Below, in pieces: positions 1 through 8,630 of a DNA stretch of 60,029 nucleotides (the stretch's first letter is position 1; each line of letters opens with the position of its first letter). The notes beneath the pieces were generated by a model. That model was not told the origin of the DNA, did not search any database, and was given only the letters and a program-made list of their open reading frames with translations. This DNA is from an uncultured Rhodospirillales bacterium (GTDB lineage: Bacteria; Pseudomonadota; Alphaproteobacteria; Reyranellales; Reyranellaceae), in the NCBI GenBank assembly GCA_902825855.1, contig CADECW010000026.1:1-60029 (forward strand), in the 5' to 3' direction. A program made the translations under genes and the position numbers.

Positions 1-82
1 GGACCTTTTCTGTCGATGCGTCGACAAGAAGAGGTCCCTCGACTGCGCCGCCCTACGGGCGGCTTCGCTCGGGATGACGGGG
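1..82 (-). repeat. Partial copy of a dispersed palindromic element (copy 1)
   Basis: This is the loop and one arm of the element seen complete at 5983-6104 and 11642-11764, in the opposite orientation and cut by the window edge. It ends in the terminal sequence TCGGGATGACGG (69-80). It carries the same internal mini-hairpin, GCCGCCC-TAC-GGGCGGC. There is no coding sense. It lies just downstream of the solute-binding protein gene, so it may also help end that transcript. Confidence 0.7.
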
Positions 83-125
83 AAATTGGTCATATGCGAT
101 AGCCCTGCCCCTAGCGGAGAAGAGG

Positions 126-1688
126 TCATTTCTTTTCGATGTTCCAGAAGATCGTCACTGGTGATTCGAGCATTCCGTTGACGTTCCTGCGCATCGCCAG
201 CGGCGTGTTCCATTGGCCTAGGAAAGCGTGAGTCGGGTTCTCCGACACGCGCACCTGCATGGCGACGGCCAGCTCCTTGCGCTTTGCCGCGTCGGTCTCA
301 TCGGCAAATGCGTCGCGTAGCTTCACCAGCTCGTCGTCCTTGGGCCAGCCGAACCAGGCGTTGTCGCCGACCGCATTGATATAGGGGTTGGCCAGCGGAT
401 CGGCGATGTCGACCGAGGCCGAGGAGGTCAGGAAGGCGTTCCAGCCGCCCTTGTCGGGCCGATCCTTGCGGGCGCGGCGGCTGACCAGGACCTGCCAGTC
501 CATCGACTGCATGTCGACCTTCATTCCGGCGCGCTCGAGGAGCGCCTTGGCAACCGGCGCAAGCTCGGCGAGCACGTAGACGTCAGTCGAGTGCATCAGC
601 ACCACCGGTGTGCCGTCGTAGCCCCCTTCCTTCAGGAGTTCGCGCGCCTTGTTGAAGTTGGAATCGAACTTGTCCTCGAACCCCTTGAAGCTCGCATGGG
701 GCGCGTCGCACATGAACATCGCCTTGCAGGGCTTGTACCACTTGGCATCGCCGATCGCGCCGTCGAGAAAGTCCTTCTGGTTGAAGGCATAGAGCGCGGC
801 TTGGCGAATCTTGGCGTTGTCGAACGGCTTGTAGAGCTGGTTGAAGCGGAAGACGTACTGATTGCCCCACTTGTTGAGGTTCAGGAGCTTGATGTTCTTG
901 TCGGCCTCCATGGCCTTGAACTGGTCGTGCGGCGGGGTCTCGACAATGTCGATCTCGCCCTTGAGGAGAGCGTTCACCGCGGTGTGCTGATCGGGGATCG
1001 CCACCCATTCGACGCGATCGACCTTGGCGATCTTGCCGCCGGCCAGACCGGAGGCAGGCTCCGGCCGTGGCTTGTACCTGGGGTTCTTGACGTAGACCGT
1101 CTTGTCGCCGGGCTTCCATTCCTCCTTCACGAAGATGAACGGGCCGGAGCCGGTAGTGTCCTCGATCTGCCGGGAGGGATCGGTCTCGGCGATGCGCCTG
1201 GGCATGATGAAAGGATTGCCGGACGGCTTGCCGAGCGCCTGCAGCATGATGCCGGTCGGAGCCTTGAGCACGATCTGGAAGGTCCTGGCATCGAGGGCCT
1301 TGACCTCCGTGACCTTGGTCCACAGCAGCTGGCCCAGCGGATCGCGCACCGCCCAGCGCTCGAGCGACGGCACCACGTCCGCGGCGGTCACCGGCGTGCC
1401 GTCATGAAATTCCAGCCCATCGCGCAGGGTGAAGGTCCAGGTGAGCCTGTCATCGGAGGTCGACCACTTGTCGACCATCTGCGGCTTGACCTCGAGATTG
1501 CCGTCGAGCGCGAACAGCGTGTCGTAGATCATGTAGCCGTGGTTGCGCACGATATACGCGGTGGTCCAGATCGGATCGAGGATCTTGAGATCCGAATGAT
1601 TGACGGCCCTGAGCGTCTTCTGCGCTTGCGCACTGCCCGCCCAGCCGAGCATGCACACCACCAGCAACCCGAGTGTACGCTTGCTCAT
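126..1688 (-). CDS. ABC transporter substrate-binding protein, peptide/nickel type (SBP_bac_5)
   Basis: This is a periplasmic receptor of about 520 residues for an oligopeptide/nickel-type (Dpp/Opp/Nik) ABC importer. The N-terminus is a signal peptide with a basic start, a hydrophobic core and an AQA-Q cleavage site near residue 22. The family-5 body follows, with the typical opening that places 'DPIW' and 'YDTLF' early, then 'WTFTLRDGLEFHDGTPVTA' and 'NQLYKPFDNAKIRQAALYA'. The ATG at 1688 is preferred over the GTG at 1703 because AGAGG sits 6 nt before it. No permease or ATPase gene is in the window, so it is an orphan receptor here. It lies 44 nt after the GMC oxidoreductase gene and is probably the last gene of that operon. 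The ligand is unknown. Confidence 0.9.
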   Translation of the reverse strand: MSKRTLGLLVVCMLGWAGSAQAQKTLRAVNHSDLKILDPIWTTAYIVRNHGYMIYDTLFALDGNLEVKPQMVDKWSTSDDRLTWTFTLRDGLEFHDGTPVTAADVVPSLERWAVRDPLGQLLWTKVTEVKALDARTFQIVLKAPTGIMLQALGKPSGNPFIMPRRIAETDPSRQIEDTTGSGPFIFVKEEWKPGDKTVYVKNPRYKPRPEPASGLAGGKIAKVDRVEWVAIPDQHTAVNALLKGEIDIVETPPHDQFKAMEADKNIKLLNLNKWGNQYVFRFNQLYKPFDNAKIRQAALYAFNQKDFLDGAIGDAKWYKPCKAMFMCDAPHASFKGFEDKFDSNFNKARELLKEGGYDGTPVVLMHSTDVYVLAELAPVAKALLERAGMKVDMQSMDWQVLVSRRARKDRPDKGGWNAFLTSSASVDIADPLANPYINAVGDNAWFGWPKDDELVKLRDAFADETDAAKRKELAVAMQVRVSENPTHAFLGQWNTPLAMRRNVNGMLESPVTIFWNIEKK

Positions 1689-1732
1689 CCTGCGCCTCTT
1701 CACGGCTGTGAAGCCGCCAACTCCCTGACCGG

Positions 1733-3373
1733 CTAGGTCGAGCGGGCGTCCTCGATCACCATTCGTGCCGCCTTCTCGGCGATCATGATTGTCGGGGTAT
1801 TGGTATTGCCCGAGGTTATGGTCGGCATGACCGAAGCGTCAATCACCCGCAGCCCTTGCAGGCCGCGCACGCGCAGGCGTTCGTCGACCACCGCCATGGA
1901 GTCCGAAGCGATCCCCATCTTGGCCGTGCCCACCGGATGGAAGATCGTCGTGCCGATATCGCCTGCGGCCTTGGCAAGCGAGGCATCGTCGTCTCCGACC
2001 GAGGGGCCGGGCAGGAAATCCTCCGGCCGGTAAGGCTGCATGGCGGGCTGCTGCATCAGGCGGCGGGTCACGCGGATGGCGTCGGCCGCGACGACGCGGT
2101 CCTCGTAGGTCGCGAGGTAGTTGGGCGCGATGACCGGCTTGTCGGACGGCACGGGCGAGCGCAGGCGGATCGTGCCGCGCGAGGTCGGGCGCAGGTTGCA
2201 GGCGCTGACAGTAATGGCCGGGAAGCGGTGCAAGGGGTCGCCGAACTTGTCGAGCGACAGGGGCTGCACATGGAACTGGATGTTCGGCCGCTCGTGCTCG
2301 GGCGAGGACTTGGTGAAGATGCCGAGCTGCGAGGGCGCCATGGTCAACGGCCCTTTCTGGAACAGCGCGTATTCGGCGCCCATCAGGGCGCGGCCGATCA
2401 GCGAATGGTAGGTCTCGTTCAGGGTCTTGACGCCATGGACCTTGAAGATCGCGCGCTGCTGCAGGTGATCCTGCAGGTTGCTGCCGACGCCCGGCTTGTC
2501 GTGGACGACGGCGATGCCAACCTCGCCGAGCCCCTTTGCCGGGCCGACGCCAGAGAGCTGCAGGATCTGCGGCGAGCCGATGGAGCCGGCGGACAGGATG
2601 ATTTCGCCGCGCGCGCGGGCCTCGACCAGCCGGCCGTCCTGCCGGAACAGCACGCCTACCGCGCGCTTGCCTTCGAACAGCACCTTCTCGACCAGCACCC
2701 CGGTCTCCAGCCTGAGGTTGGAGCGGCCGAGCACGGGCTTCAGGAAGGCGCGCGCCGAAGACCAGCGCACGCCGCGCTTCTGATTGACGTGAAAATAGCC
2801 GACGCCGGTATTGTCTCCGGTATTGAAGTCGGCCGTCGCCGGAATGCCCATCTCGACCGCGGCCCTGGCGACGGCGTTGAGGACGTCCCATTGGACACGC
2901 GGCTGCTCGACACGCCATTCGCCGTCCGCGCCATGGTGCTCGGTATTGCCCAGGAAGTGATTGTCGAGCCGCTTGAAGACGGGCCGCACATCGTCCCAGG
3001 CCCAGCCGGGCAGGCCGAGCTGACGCCAGTGATCGTAGTCCCGCGCCTGGCCACGCATCGAAATCATGGCGTTGATCGCCGAGCTGCCGCCGATCACCTT
3101 GCCGCGCGGATACTTCAGGCTGCGGCCGTTCAGGCCCGGCTCCTTCTCGGTCTCGAACATCCAGTCCGAGCGCGGGTTGCCGATGGCGAACAGGTAGCCC
3201 ACGGGGATATGGAACCAGATCCAGTTGTCTCGCCCGCCGGCTTCCAGAATCAGCACCCGCGACCGGGAATCAGCGGACAGGCGATTGGCCAGGACGCAGC
3301 CGGCTGAGCCGGCGCCGACGACGACATAGTCGAAATCGCCTTCGAGGCGCATTGCTGCTTCCTGGCTCATCAT
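1733..3373 (-). CDS. GMC family FAD-dependent oxidoreductase (choline dehydrogenase-like)
   Basis: This is a flavoenzyme of about 546 residues in the glucose-methanol-choline family, which oxidises alcohols using FAD. The FAD dinucleotide motif [17 protein letters not shown] starts near residue 18. The second GMC signature, '[16 protein letters not shown]', is near residue 90. The catalytic histidine is in '[10 protein letters not shown]' (about residue 479), and the C-terminal 'SGNTNTPT' supplies the second active-site residue. The reading frame stays open to 3724, but that extension overlays the GFA gene. The ATGATGA at 3370-3373 overlaps the GFA stop and is the natural coupled start. The substrate cannot be read from the sequence; choline, PEG or other alcohols are all possible. 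Confidence 0.92.
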   Translation of the reverse strand: MMSQEAAMRLEGDFDYVVVGAGSAGCVLANRLSADSRSRVLILEAGGRDNWIWFHIPVGYLFAIGNPRSDWMFETEKEPGLNGRSLKYPRGKVIGGSSAINAMISMRGQARDYDHWRQLGLPGWAWDDVRPVFKRLDNHFLGNTEHHGADGEWRVEQPRVQWDVLNAVARAAVEMGIPATADFNTGDNTGVGYFHVNQKRGVRWSSARAFLKPVLGRSNLRLETGVLVEKVLFEGKRAVGVLFRQDGRLVEARARGEIILSAGSIGSPQILQLSGVGPAKGLGEVGIAVVHDKPGVGSNLQDHLQQRAIFKVHGVKTLNETYHSLIGRALMGAEYALFQKGPLTMAPSQLGIFTKSSPEHERPNIQFHVQPLSLDKFGDPLHRFPAITVSACNLRPTSRGTIRLRSPVPSDKPVIAPNYLATYEDRVVAADAIRVTRRLMQQPAMQPYRPEDFLPGPSVGDDDASLAKAAGDIGTTIFHPVGTAKMGIASDSMAVVDERLRVRGLQGLRVIDASVMPTITSGNTNTPTIMIAEKAARMVIEDARST

Positions 3374-3798
3374 GCGTCCCTGGCGACGGGTTCCCCTTCC
3401 GGTCCCCATTCCTGATAGCGCGTAATCCCGTCGGCGTCCCAGTTGCACCACGCCGGCAACTGGCTGACGAAGATATGCTCGACCGGCCGTGCGCCCGGAT
3501 CGTCGTCGAGCAGGGCGACACGCAGCAGCACGTTGGTCTCGCCAGGATGCTCGGCGATGATCTGTGAGCCGCAGACCGAGCAGAAATGGCGGTTCTTGCC
3601 GGGTGAGGACTGGTAGATGCTCGTCTTGTCCTGGCCGCGCAGCCAGCGGAAGCTGGCGCGCGGGACGCTGGCATAGACATTCGCTGGAGCAGCGTGCGCC
3701 TTGCGGCAGGAAGGGCACGAGCAAAGGCCGATGCGAAGTCCGGTCGGCGCCGGCGTGACCTCATAGGCGACGGCGTCGCAAAGACAGCTTCCCTTCAT
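3370..3798 (-). CDS. GFA family zinc-binding protein (CENP-V/GFA domain)
   Basis: This is a 142-residue protein of the glutathione-dependent formaldehyde-activating (Gfa/CENP-V) fold. The zinc-binding cysteines are visible: GSCLCDAVAYEV at the N-terminus, then CSCPSCRKAH (about residues 27-36) and FCSVCGSQ (about 73-80). Length is normal for the family. The family name is historical, since many members have no proven formaldehyde activity. It sits 11 nt after an SDR gene, and its stop overlaps the GMC start, so it is translated as part of the SDR-GFA-GMC-receptor operon. A role beside an alcohol oxidase that could release aldehyde is plausible but is inference. Confidence 0.88.
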   Translation of the reverse strand: MKGSCLCDAVAYEVTPAPTGLRIGLCSCPSCRKAHAAPANVYASVPRASFRWLRGQDKTSIYQSSPGKNRHFCSVCGSQIIAEHPGETNVLLRVALLDDDPGARPVEHIFVSQLPAWCNWDADGITRYQEWGPEGEPVARDA

Positions 3799-3809
3799 CG
3801 TCTACTCCC

Positions 3810-4688
3810 TCAAATCTGCGAATAGCCCGAACCGGCCGAATCGATGCCGCGGCCGACGCCTTTGTCGATCCAGCCGAACTCCTTGAGGATCTGCTGACTG
3901 TAGGTCACACGGCCGTTGACTTTTTCCGCGGCCTCGCTCGCCAGCAGCAAGGCGGCGCGTGCCATCATCGCAGGCGGCTCGCCGCGCGGATCGTCGAGCC
4001 CCTCGACCAGCTTGTGGTAGACGGTGCCCGGCGTCGGCACGACCCGTGACGGCGACACGCAGGAGACGGCAATGCCGCCGCGATGCGCCACTTCCTGGGC
4101 CAGCCCCTGGGTGAAGCGTTCGAGAGCGGCCTTGCTCGCGCCGTACATGACGCCCCCGTGCACGGCCTGGTCCTTGTAGGGGCCGCGGCCAGGACCGATC
4201 GCCGAGCCCGAGCTGATATTGACGATGGCACCGCGACCGGCGGCGATCATGTCGGGCAGCACGGCCTTGCTCAGGATGAAGGGTGCATGGACATTGACCG
4301 CGAAGGCCTTCATCCAGCGGTTGGTCGGATAGTCGGCAGTCGGGATGTAGTAGTTGAGGGCGGCATTGTTCACGAGGGTGTCGATGCGGCCGTACGCCGA
4401 CCGCGCTGCCTCGACCAGCTTCAGGCATTCGGCCTCGGACGAGATGTCGGCAGCGACCACCGTCGCGTCGCCATGGGCGGACTTGATGCCGGCGACCGTG
4501 CTGGCAAGCGACCCCTTCAACTGGTGATCGCCTTCGCTCAGCGTGCGCGCCACGCAGACGACCTTGGCGCCTTCCATCGCAAGCAGCTCCGCGATCGCCT
4601 GACCGATGCCGCGGCTGGCCCCGGTGACGATGGCCACCCTTCCCGTCATTTTCTGACCCGTCATCTTCTGCCCCGTCATCCTCTGCAT
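3810..4688 (-). CDS. SDR family NAD(P)-dependent oxidoreductase
   Basis: This is a classical short-chain dehydrogenase/reductase of about 292 residues. The cofactor motif TGASRGIGQ is at about residues 22-30, NNAA at 107-110, the catalytic serine in 'NISSGSAIG' (about 160) and YGASK at 182-186 supplying Tyr and Lys. The chain is longer than the usual 250 residues, with a C-terminal tail ('LKEFGWIDKGVGRGID'). The N-terminus holds a tandem MTGQK-MTGQK-MTGR repeat, giving several in-frame ATGs. The first (4688) has AGGGAAG in front and is kept as the start, although translation could begin as late as 4649. It is the first gene of the minus-strand operon and diverges from the amidohydrolase. The substrate is unknown. 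Confidence 0.9.
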   Translation of the reverse strand: MQRMTGQKMTGQKMTGRVAIVTGASRGIGQAIAELLAMEGAKVVCVARTLSEGDHQLKGSLASTVAGIKSAHGDATVVAADISSEAECLKLVEAARSAYGRIDTLVNNAALNYYIPTADYPTNRWMKAFAVNVHAPFILSKAVLPDMIAAGRGAIVNISSGSAIGPGRGPYKDQAVHGGVMYGASKAALERFTQGLAQEVAHRGGIAVSCVSPSRVVPTPGTVYHKLVEGLDDPRGEPPAMMARAALLLASEAAEKVNGRVTYSQQILKEFGWIDKGVGRGIDSAGSGYSQI

Positions 4689-4781
4689 GGCTGCTTCCCT
4701 TTGCCTGTCGAAATCCCGGCCCGCAGCCCTTGCAGGACCGCCCGGCTGGCGCGCACAATTCGGGCATTAAGGGAGCGACGC

Positions 4782-5924
4782 ATGCAGTACAACCGCATTT
4801 CTGCCGACTGCCATCTCGATATGCCCTGGATGCCGCCGGACCTGTTCACGTCCATGGCATCGCGCGAGCTGAAGGACCGCATGCCCTACGTGGTCGACAG
4901 CGACGAGGGGCCGAAATGGACGGCCAAGAACGGCGCAAACTTCGGTTTCAAGAATGGCGTCGGCCCGGCCGGCAGCAAGTACGTCAAGGGCAAGCATCAT
5001 CGCGTCGACGTCATGGCCGAGACCGGCCTCTACGACGACGGTGCCAAGGACATCCGCCGCGTCTCCGACCCGCACCTGCGCATCAAGGACCTCGACCGCG
5101 ACGGCGTCGACGCCGAGGTGATCTACGGTATCCTGGGCGCGGCCGGACGGCTGAACGACAAGGATGCCGCCAACGAGATGCTGCGCATCTACAACGACTG
5201 GCTGAAGGCGTTCTGCAGCCACTATCCCGACCGCCATATCGGGCTGGCCTGCCTGCCTTACGGCGACATCGATGCGGCGGTGAAGGAGGTCTATCGCGTC
5301 GCCAAGTTGGGCATCAGAGGCCTCGAGCTCTCCTGCTCCTGGGACATGGAGCCAATGTGGCACCCGATGTGGGAGCCGCTTTGGAAGGCGGTGAACGACG
5401 TGCAGCTCCCGCTGCACTTCCACACCTTCCCCAACGTGCCGCCCGACATGATCCAGAAGCATCCGGGCCGCGTCGGCCGATCGGTGTTCTTCACCGTGGT
5501 GTCCGGCTTCCAGATGAACCTGGTGAACATCCTGGCGGCGATCATCGCGGCCAACGTGCTGGAGCGCTATCCCAACATCCGCATCGCCTTCGGCGAATCG
5601 GGCTGCGGTTGGATTCCCTATGCGCTCGACCGCATGGACTTCGAATGGGAAGATCGCTTCACCGACCTCGGCCTCAAGATGAAGCCCTCCGACTACTGGC
5701 GCCGGCAGTGCAAGGCGACGTTCCAGTTCGACCGCATCGGCGCCAAGCTGATCGACGACATGGGCGCGGAGAGCCTGATGTGGGGCTCCGACTACCCGCA
5801 CGGCGACGGCGTGTGGCCGAACTCCACGCAGTACATCAAGGAGCAGTTCGCCGAAGTCTCGCCGGAGGTGACCAAGATGATCACCTGCACCAACGCCGGC
5901 AAATTCTACGGACTGATCAACTGA
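4782..5924 (+). CDS. Amidohydrolase family protein (amidohydrolase 2, ACMSD-like)
   Basis: This is a metal-dependent hydrolase or decarboxylase of about 380 residues in the amidohydrolase-2 (ACMSD/isoorotate decarboxylase-like) group. It opens with 'ISADCHLDMP', has a conserved 'LHFHTFPN' histidine strand in the middle and 'GSDYPHGDGVWPNS' near the C-terminus, where the metal-site aspartate is expected. The open frame runs back to 4083, but that part is antisense to the SDR gene. The ATG at 4782 has GGGAG 6 nt upstream and begins the family alignment. It is transcribed divergently from the SDR-GFA-GMC operon, with about 90 nt between the starts. The substrate is not evident; related proteins act on aromatic carboxylates. 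Confidence 0.9.
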   Translation: MQYNRISADCHLDMPWMPPDLFTSMASRELKDRMPYVVDSDEGPKWTAKNGANFGFKNGVGPAGSKYVKGKHHRVDVMAETGLYDDGAKDIRRVSDPHLRIKDLDRDGVDAEVIYGILGAAGRLNDKDAANEMLRIYNDWLKAFCSHYPDRHIGLACLPYGDIDAAVKEVYRVAKLGIRGLELSCSWDMEPMWHPMWEPLWKAVNDVQLPLHFHTFPNVPPDMIQKHPGRVGRSVFFTVVSGFQMNLVNILAAIIAANVLERYPNIRIAFGESGCGWIPYALDRMDFEWEDRFTDLGLKMKPSDYWRRQCKATFQFDRIGAKLIDDMGAESLMWGSDYPHGDGVWPNSTQYIKEQFAEVSPEVTKMITCTNAGKFYGLIN

Positions 5925-5982
5925 GAAAGCCGACGATTCTGGCCGTCAATCATTGATGGCGCAGTTGCCTGCGCCGTCCCGC

Positions 5983-6104
5983 CATCCCGAGCGAAGCCGC
6001 CCAAGGGGCGGCGCAGTCGAGGGACCTCCTTTTGTCGGCGCATCAAAAGAACAGGTCCCTCCACTTCGCCTCGCGGCGCTCGGCTCCGGTCGGGAAGACG
6101 GGGG
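5983..6104. repeat. Dispersed palindromic element, copy 2
   Basis: The element is bounded by 'CATCCCGAGCGAAGC' on the left and the near reverse complement 'CTCCGGTCGGGAAGAC' on the right. Two facing 'GGGACCT'/'AGGTCCC' boxes flank a loop that is itself weakly paired (CTTTTGT with CAAAAG). The left arm has an inner hairpin, GCCGCCC-AAG-GGGCGGC. It fills the gap between the amidohydrolase gene and the next gene and has no reading frame of its own. Copies are at 1-82 and 11642-11764. Confidence 0.75.
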
Positions 6105-6126
6105 AGTTCCCGTTACGCGCCTCGTC

Positions 6127-6153
6127 GGAGAGACAGTGATGCACTGCCGATGA
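6127..6153 (+). promoter_or_regulatory. Shine-Dalgarno plus 4-codon mini-ORF overlapping the next start
   Basis: GGAGAGA (6127-6133) is spaced 5 nt from an ATG at 6139 that encodes only M-H-C-R before TGA at 6151-6153. That stop overlaps the ATG at 6150 (ATGA). The ribosome site is therefore better placed for the mini-ORF than for the following gene, which suggests translational coupling, or a start further upstream that was lost. Confidence 0.4.
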
Positions 6154-6752
6154 GTGTCCAGCGCGAGACACTCCGACTAATACAGGGCCGCCTGAAGGGC
6201 ACAAAGCTTTGTAGCGACGTTTTGGTCGTTCTTCCGACGGAACACCTGCTAAGAGGGTTCTTGTTCGAACGAACCTCCGAGAAGGAGATGTACTATCTCT
6301 GGCGTGTGGTCATGCCGCTTTACCGGCCAGCCAACACCATCATCTTGAACTACAGTGAGAGGATATCGAAGGGCGGGAAGTTCCGACTGACCCGGTCCGC
6401 ATTGAACCAAGCCGCAGAGCGCATCGCAGCGGTCATATCCCCTGGACATCTAAGCTATCTTCGCAAGGTACGAGGTCCGAAGGAGTTCTTGAAACACGTC
6501 GACTGGGTGACCGGCAATGCCACGGTGAATTTCAACATCGACCTTGCCTTGACCCAATACATGCTTGGAAATGCGCGCGAATGCATAAAGATATTTGAAA
6601 GCATCTCCGTAGAAGGCTTTCCCGCCAAGCTGCGTGCTCGCATCGCTCCTTTCGTCACAGAACTGAGCACAAGCGCCACAGACGCAGCTGCCAGAGTTCA
6701 ATCCTGGGAGCGTGAAAATATCGACAGACTGGGCCTGGCCACGTCCGTCTAA
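6150..6752 (+). CDS. Hypothetical protein of lower GC
   Basis: This is a 200-residue protein that I do not recognise. It has no signal peptide or membrane segment. The N-terminal half is rich in large hydrophobic and basic residues ('LLRGFLFERTSEKEMYYLW', 'MPLYRPANTIILNYSERIS'). The C-terminal half, from about residue 120, looks helical ('NFNIDLALTQYMLGNARE'), with a TPR-like flavour. Codon use differs from the neighbours: many A/T third positions and visibly lower GC. It is preceded by a dispersed palindrome and converges with the AsnC-domain gene, the two ends overlapping by 4 nt. It may be horizontally acquired. An immunity-like or phage-derived role is possible, but nothing supports one. 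Confidence 0.65.
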   Translation: MSVQRETLRLIQGRLKGTKLCSDVLVVLPTEHLLRGFLFERTSEKEMYYLWRVVMPLYRPANTIILNYSERISKGGKFRLTRSALNQAAERIAAVISPGHLSYLRKVRGPKEFLKHVDWVTGNATVNFNIDLALTQYMLGNARECIKIFESISVEGFPAKLRARIAPFVTELSTSATDAAARVQSWERENIDRLGLATSV

Positions 6753-6988
6753 CTGAAAGCCTTGAAGGTGATCAGGGTGAAGGTGTCCTTCACGCCGGCA
6801 AGCGTCTGGATCTTGCTGGTAACGAAATGGCCGATGTCGGTCTTTTCGTCGAGATAGCACTTCATCAGAAGGTCGTATTGGCCCGAGGTCGAGTAGACCT
6901 CCGACACCTGCTCGACGCTGCAGGCATCGTCGGCCACGTCGTAGGCCCTACCGAGCTCGCATTTCACCATGACGAAGATGGTCTGCAT
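6749..6988 (-). CDS. Stand-alone Lrp/AsnC ligand-binding (RAM) domain protein
   Basis: This is a 79-residue protein covering only the AsnC_trans_reg/RAM ligand-binding domain of the Lrp family, without the helix-turn-helix. The opening 'IFVMVKCELGRAYDVAD', the middle 'VYSTSGQYDLLMKCYLDE' and the closing 'GVKDTFTLITFKAF' match the beta-alpha-beta RAM fold, including the conserved G-x-[YF]-D/L region after the second strand. Such single-domain proteins are common in Alphaproteobacteria and may sense amino acids or pair with full-length Lrp proteins. Its start is 26 nt downstream of the helicase stop, so co-transcription with the DEAD-box gene is likely. Confidence 0.85.
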   Translation of the reverse strand: MQTIFVMVKCELGRAYDVADDACSVEQVSEVYSTSGQYDLLMKCYLDEKTDIGHFVTSKIQTLAGVKDTFTLITFKAFS

Positions 6989-7014
6989 GATCCCCTGCTT
7001 TCCAGGGGATCACT

Positions 7015-8589
7015 TTAGCGCGGCGAGCGCGCGAGGAAAGCCGGGACGTGATCGCCGAGGCCAACGGGCGACCTCTCGTCACGACTGTCGTTCCGACGGT
7101 CGCGGCGCTCGGAACGGTGATCGGGCTTGTGCTCCCGATGCGCGCGCTCGCGGCGAGGCTCGGCCCTCTGCTCACTCCGGGGTTCTGACCTGTGATCCGT
7201 CCTGCGTTCGGCGCCCTGCTCGCTCCGGGGCTCGGTCCTGTGCTCGGTACGTGACTCGGTCCTGGGCCCGGTACGCGGCTTGGGCTGGCGGTGTTCACGC
7301 GGCTCGTGATGCTCGCGCGGCTGCTTAGCCTCGCGATGCTCACGCGACTCGCGCGGCTCCCTCGCCTGACGCGGCTCGCGGGCTTCACGGCGCGGCTTGT
7401 CGGCGGCGCGACCGCGGCCACGGCCGCGTCCACGACGGCGGCCGTCCGACGCCTCGAAGGCCACGGCATCCATGCCCGGCACTTCGACGCGGGGAATCTC
7501 CGAACCGATCAGCTTCTCGATCGCCTCGACCAGACTGCCCTCGTCGGGCGAGGCCAGGGTGAAGGAGTGACCGGTCTTGCCGGCGCGGCCGGTGCGGCCG
7601 ATGCGATGGACATAGTCCTCGGGCGAGAACGGCACGTCGAAATTGAAGACGTGGCTCATGTCGACGATGTCGAGACCGCGGGCGGCGACGTCGGACGCCA
7701 CCAGGATCTGGATCTCGCCCTGCTTGAAACGCTCCAGCGTCTCCATGCGTGCCGGCTGGCTCATGTCTCCGTGCAGGGCACCGGCATTGAAACCATGCTT
7801 CTTCAGCGACCCGTGCAGCACAGCGACGTCGCGCTTGCGGTTGCAGAAGACGATGGCGTTCTTGACGTCCTGGTCGCGGATCAGCCGGCGCAGCGCCTCA
7901 CGCTTGTCGAGTTCGGATACGACGCTCAGGCCCTGGACGATATTCTTGGCGGTCGACGCCGGCGGCGTCACGCTCACTTCCTTCGGGTTGCTGAGGAAGC
8001 GATCGGCGAGACGCCGGATCTCCGGCGGCATGGTGGCCGAGAAGAACAGCGTCTGGCGCATCGGCGACAAAAGGCCGACGATGCGCTCGACGTCGGGAAT
8101 GAAACCCATGTCGAGCATGCGATCGGCTTCGTCGATCACCAGCACCTTGACGTCGTTGAGCAGAACCTTGCCGCGCTCGAAGTGGTCGAGCAGCCGGCCG
8201 GGCGTGGCGATCAGCACGTCGACGCCGCGCTCGAGGGCCCGTTCCTGGTCCTCGAAGCTCACGCCGCCGATCAGGAGCGCCATGCTGAGCTTGTGGTTCT
8301 GTCCGTAGATCTCGAAGTTCTCGGCCACTTGGGCGGCCAGTTCACGCGTCGGCTCCAGGATGAGCGAACGCGGCATGCGCATCTTGGCGCGGCCCTGCGA
8401 CAGGATGTCGATCATCGGCAGGACGAAGGAGGCGGTCTTTCCGGTGCCCGTCTGGGCGCATCCGAGGACATCTCGGCCCATCAGGACGATGGGGATGGCC
8501 TTTTCCTGGATCGGCGTGGGCTGCGTATAGCCCTTGTCGGCGACTGCCTGCAAAACCGGGGCGCTCAGCCCCAAACTGTCAAAACTCAT
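7015..8589 (-). CDS. DEAD-box RNA helicase (RhlE-like) with charged C-terminal tail
   Basis: This is an ATP-dependent RNA helicase of 524 residues, acting in the cytoplasm on structured RNA (ribosome assembly, cold response, RNA decay). The core has all main motifs: Q-motif 'GYTQPTPIQEKAIP', Walker A AQTGTGKT, PTRELAAQV, DEAD in 'VIDEADRMLDMGF', SAT, 'ARGLDIVDMSHVFNFDVP' and HRIGRTGRAGKTG. After about residue 375 it continues into a low-complexity basic/acidic tail: RGRGRGRGRAADKPR, then many short E-P-R/S-E-Q/H-R-E units. Such disordered tails bind RNA or promote condensates in related helicases. The 5' leader carries a nested hairpin at 8631-8670. Confidence 0.95.
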   Translation of the reverse strand: MSFDSLGLSAPVLQAVADKGYTQPTPIQEKAIPIVLMGRDVLGCAQTGTGKTASFVLPMIDILSQGRAKMRMPRSLILEPTRELAAQVAENFEIYGQNHKLSMALLIGGVSFEDQERALERGVDVLIATPGRLLDHFERGKVLLNDVKVLVIDEADRMLDMGFIPDVERIVGLLSPMRQTLFFSATMPPEIRRLADRFLSNPKEVSVTPPASTAKNIVQGLSVVSELDKREALRRLIRDQDVKNAIVFCNRKRDVAVLHGSLKKHGFNAGALHGDMSQPARMETLERFKQGEIQILVASDVAARGLDIVDMSHVFNFDVPFSPEDYVHRIGRTGRAGKTGHSFTLASPDEGSLVEAIEKLIGSEIPRVEVPGMDAVAFEASDGRRRGRGRGRGRAADKPRREAREPRQAREPRESREHREAKQPREHHEPREHRQPKPRTGPRTESRTEHRTEPRSEQGAERRTDHRSEPRSEQRAEPRRERAHREHKPDHRSERRDRRNDSRDERSPVGLGDHVPAFLARSPR

Positions 8590-8630
8590 TTAGTTTCCGT
8601 GACTTAGCCCCGCATTCCGAGGGGCCCGGG

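Noticed and set aside
3374..3724. N-terminal extension of the GMC oxidoreductase to 663 residues
   Set aside because: It overlays the GFA gene in another frame, has no GMC homology and no ribosome site. The coupled start at 3373 explains the protein.
4083..4781. 233-residue N-terminal extension of the amidohydrolase
   Set aside because: It is antisense to the SDR gene. The family homology and ribosome site begin at 4782.
7130..7330. Short repeats suggestive of a CRISPR array
   Set aside because: They are imperfect, in frame and encode the charged tail of the DEAD-box helicase. There are no spacers of even length.
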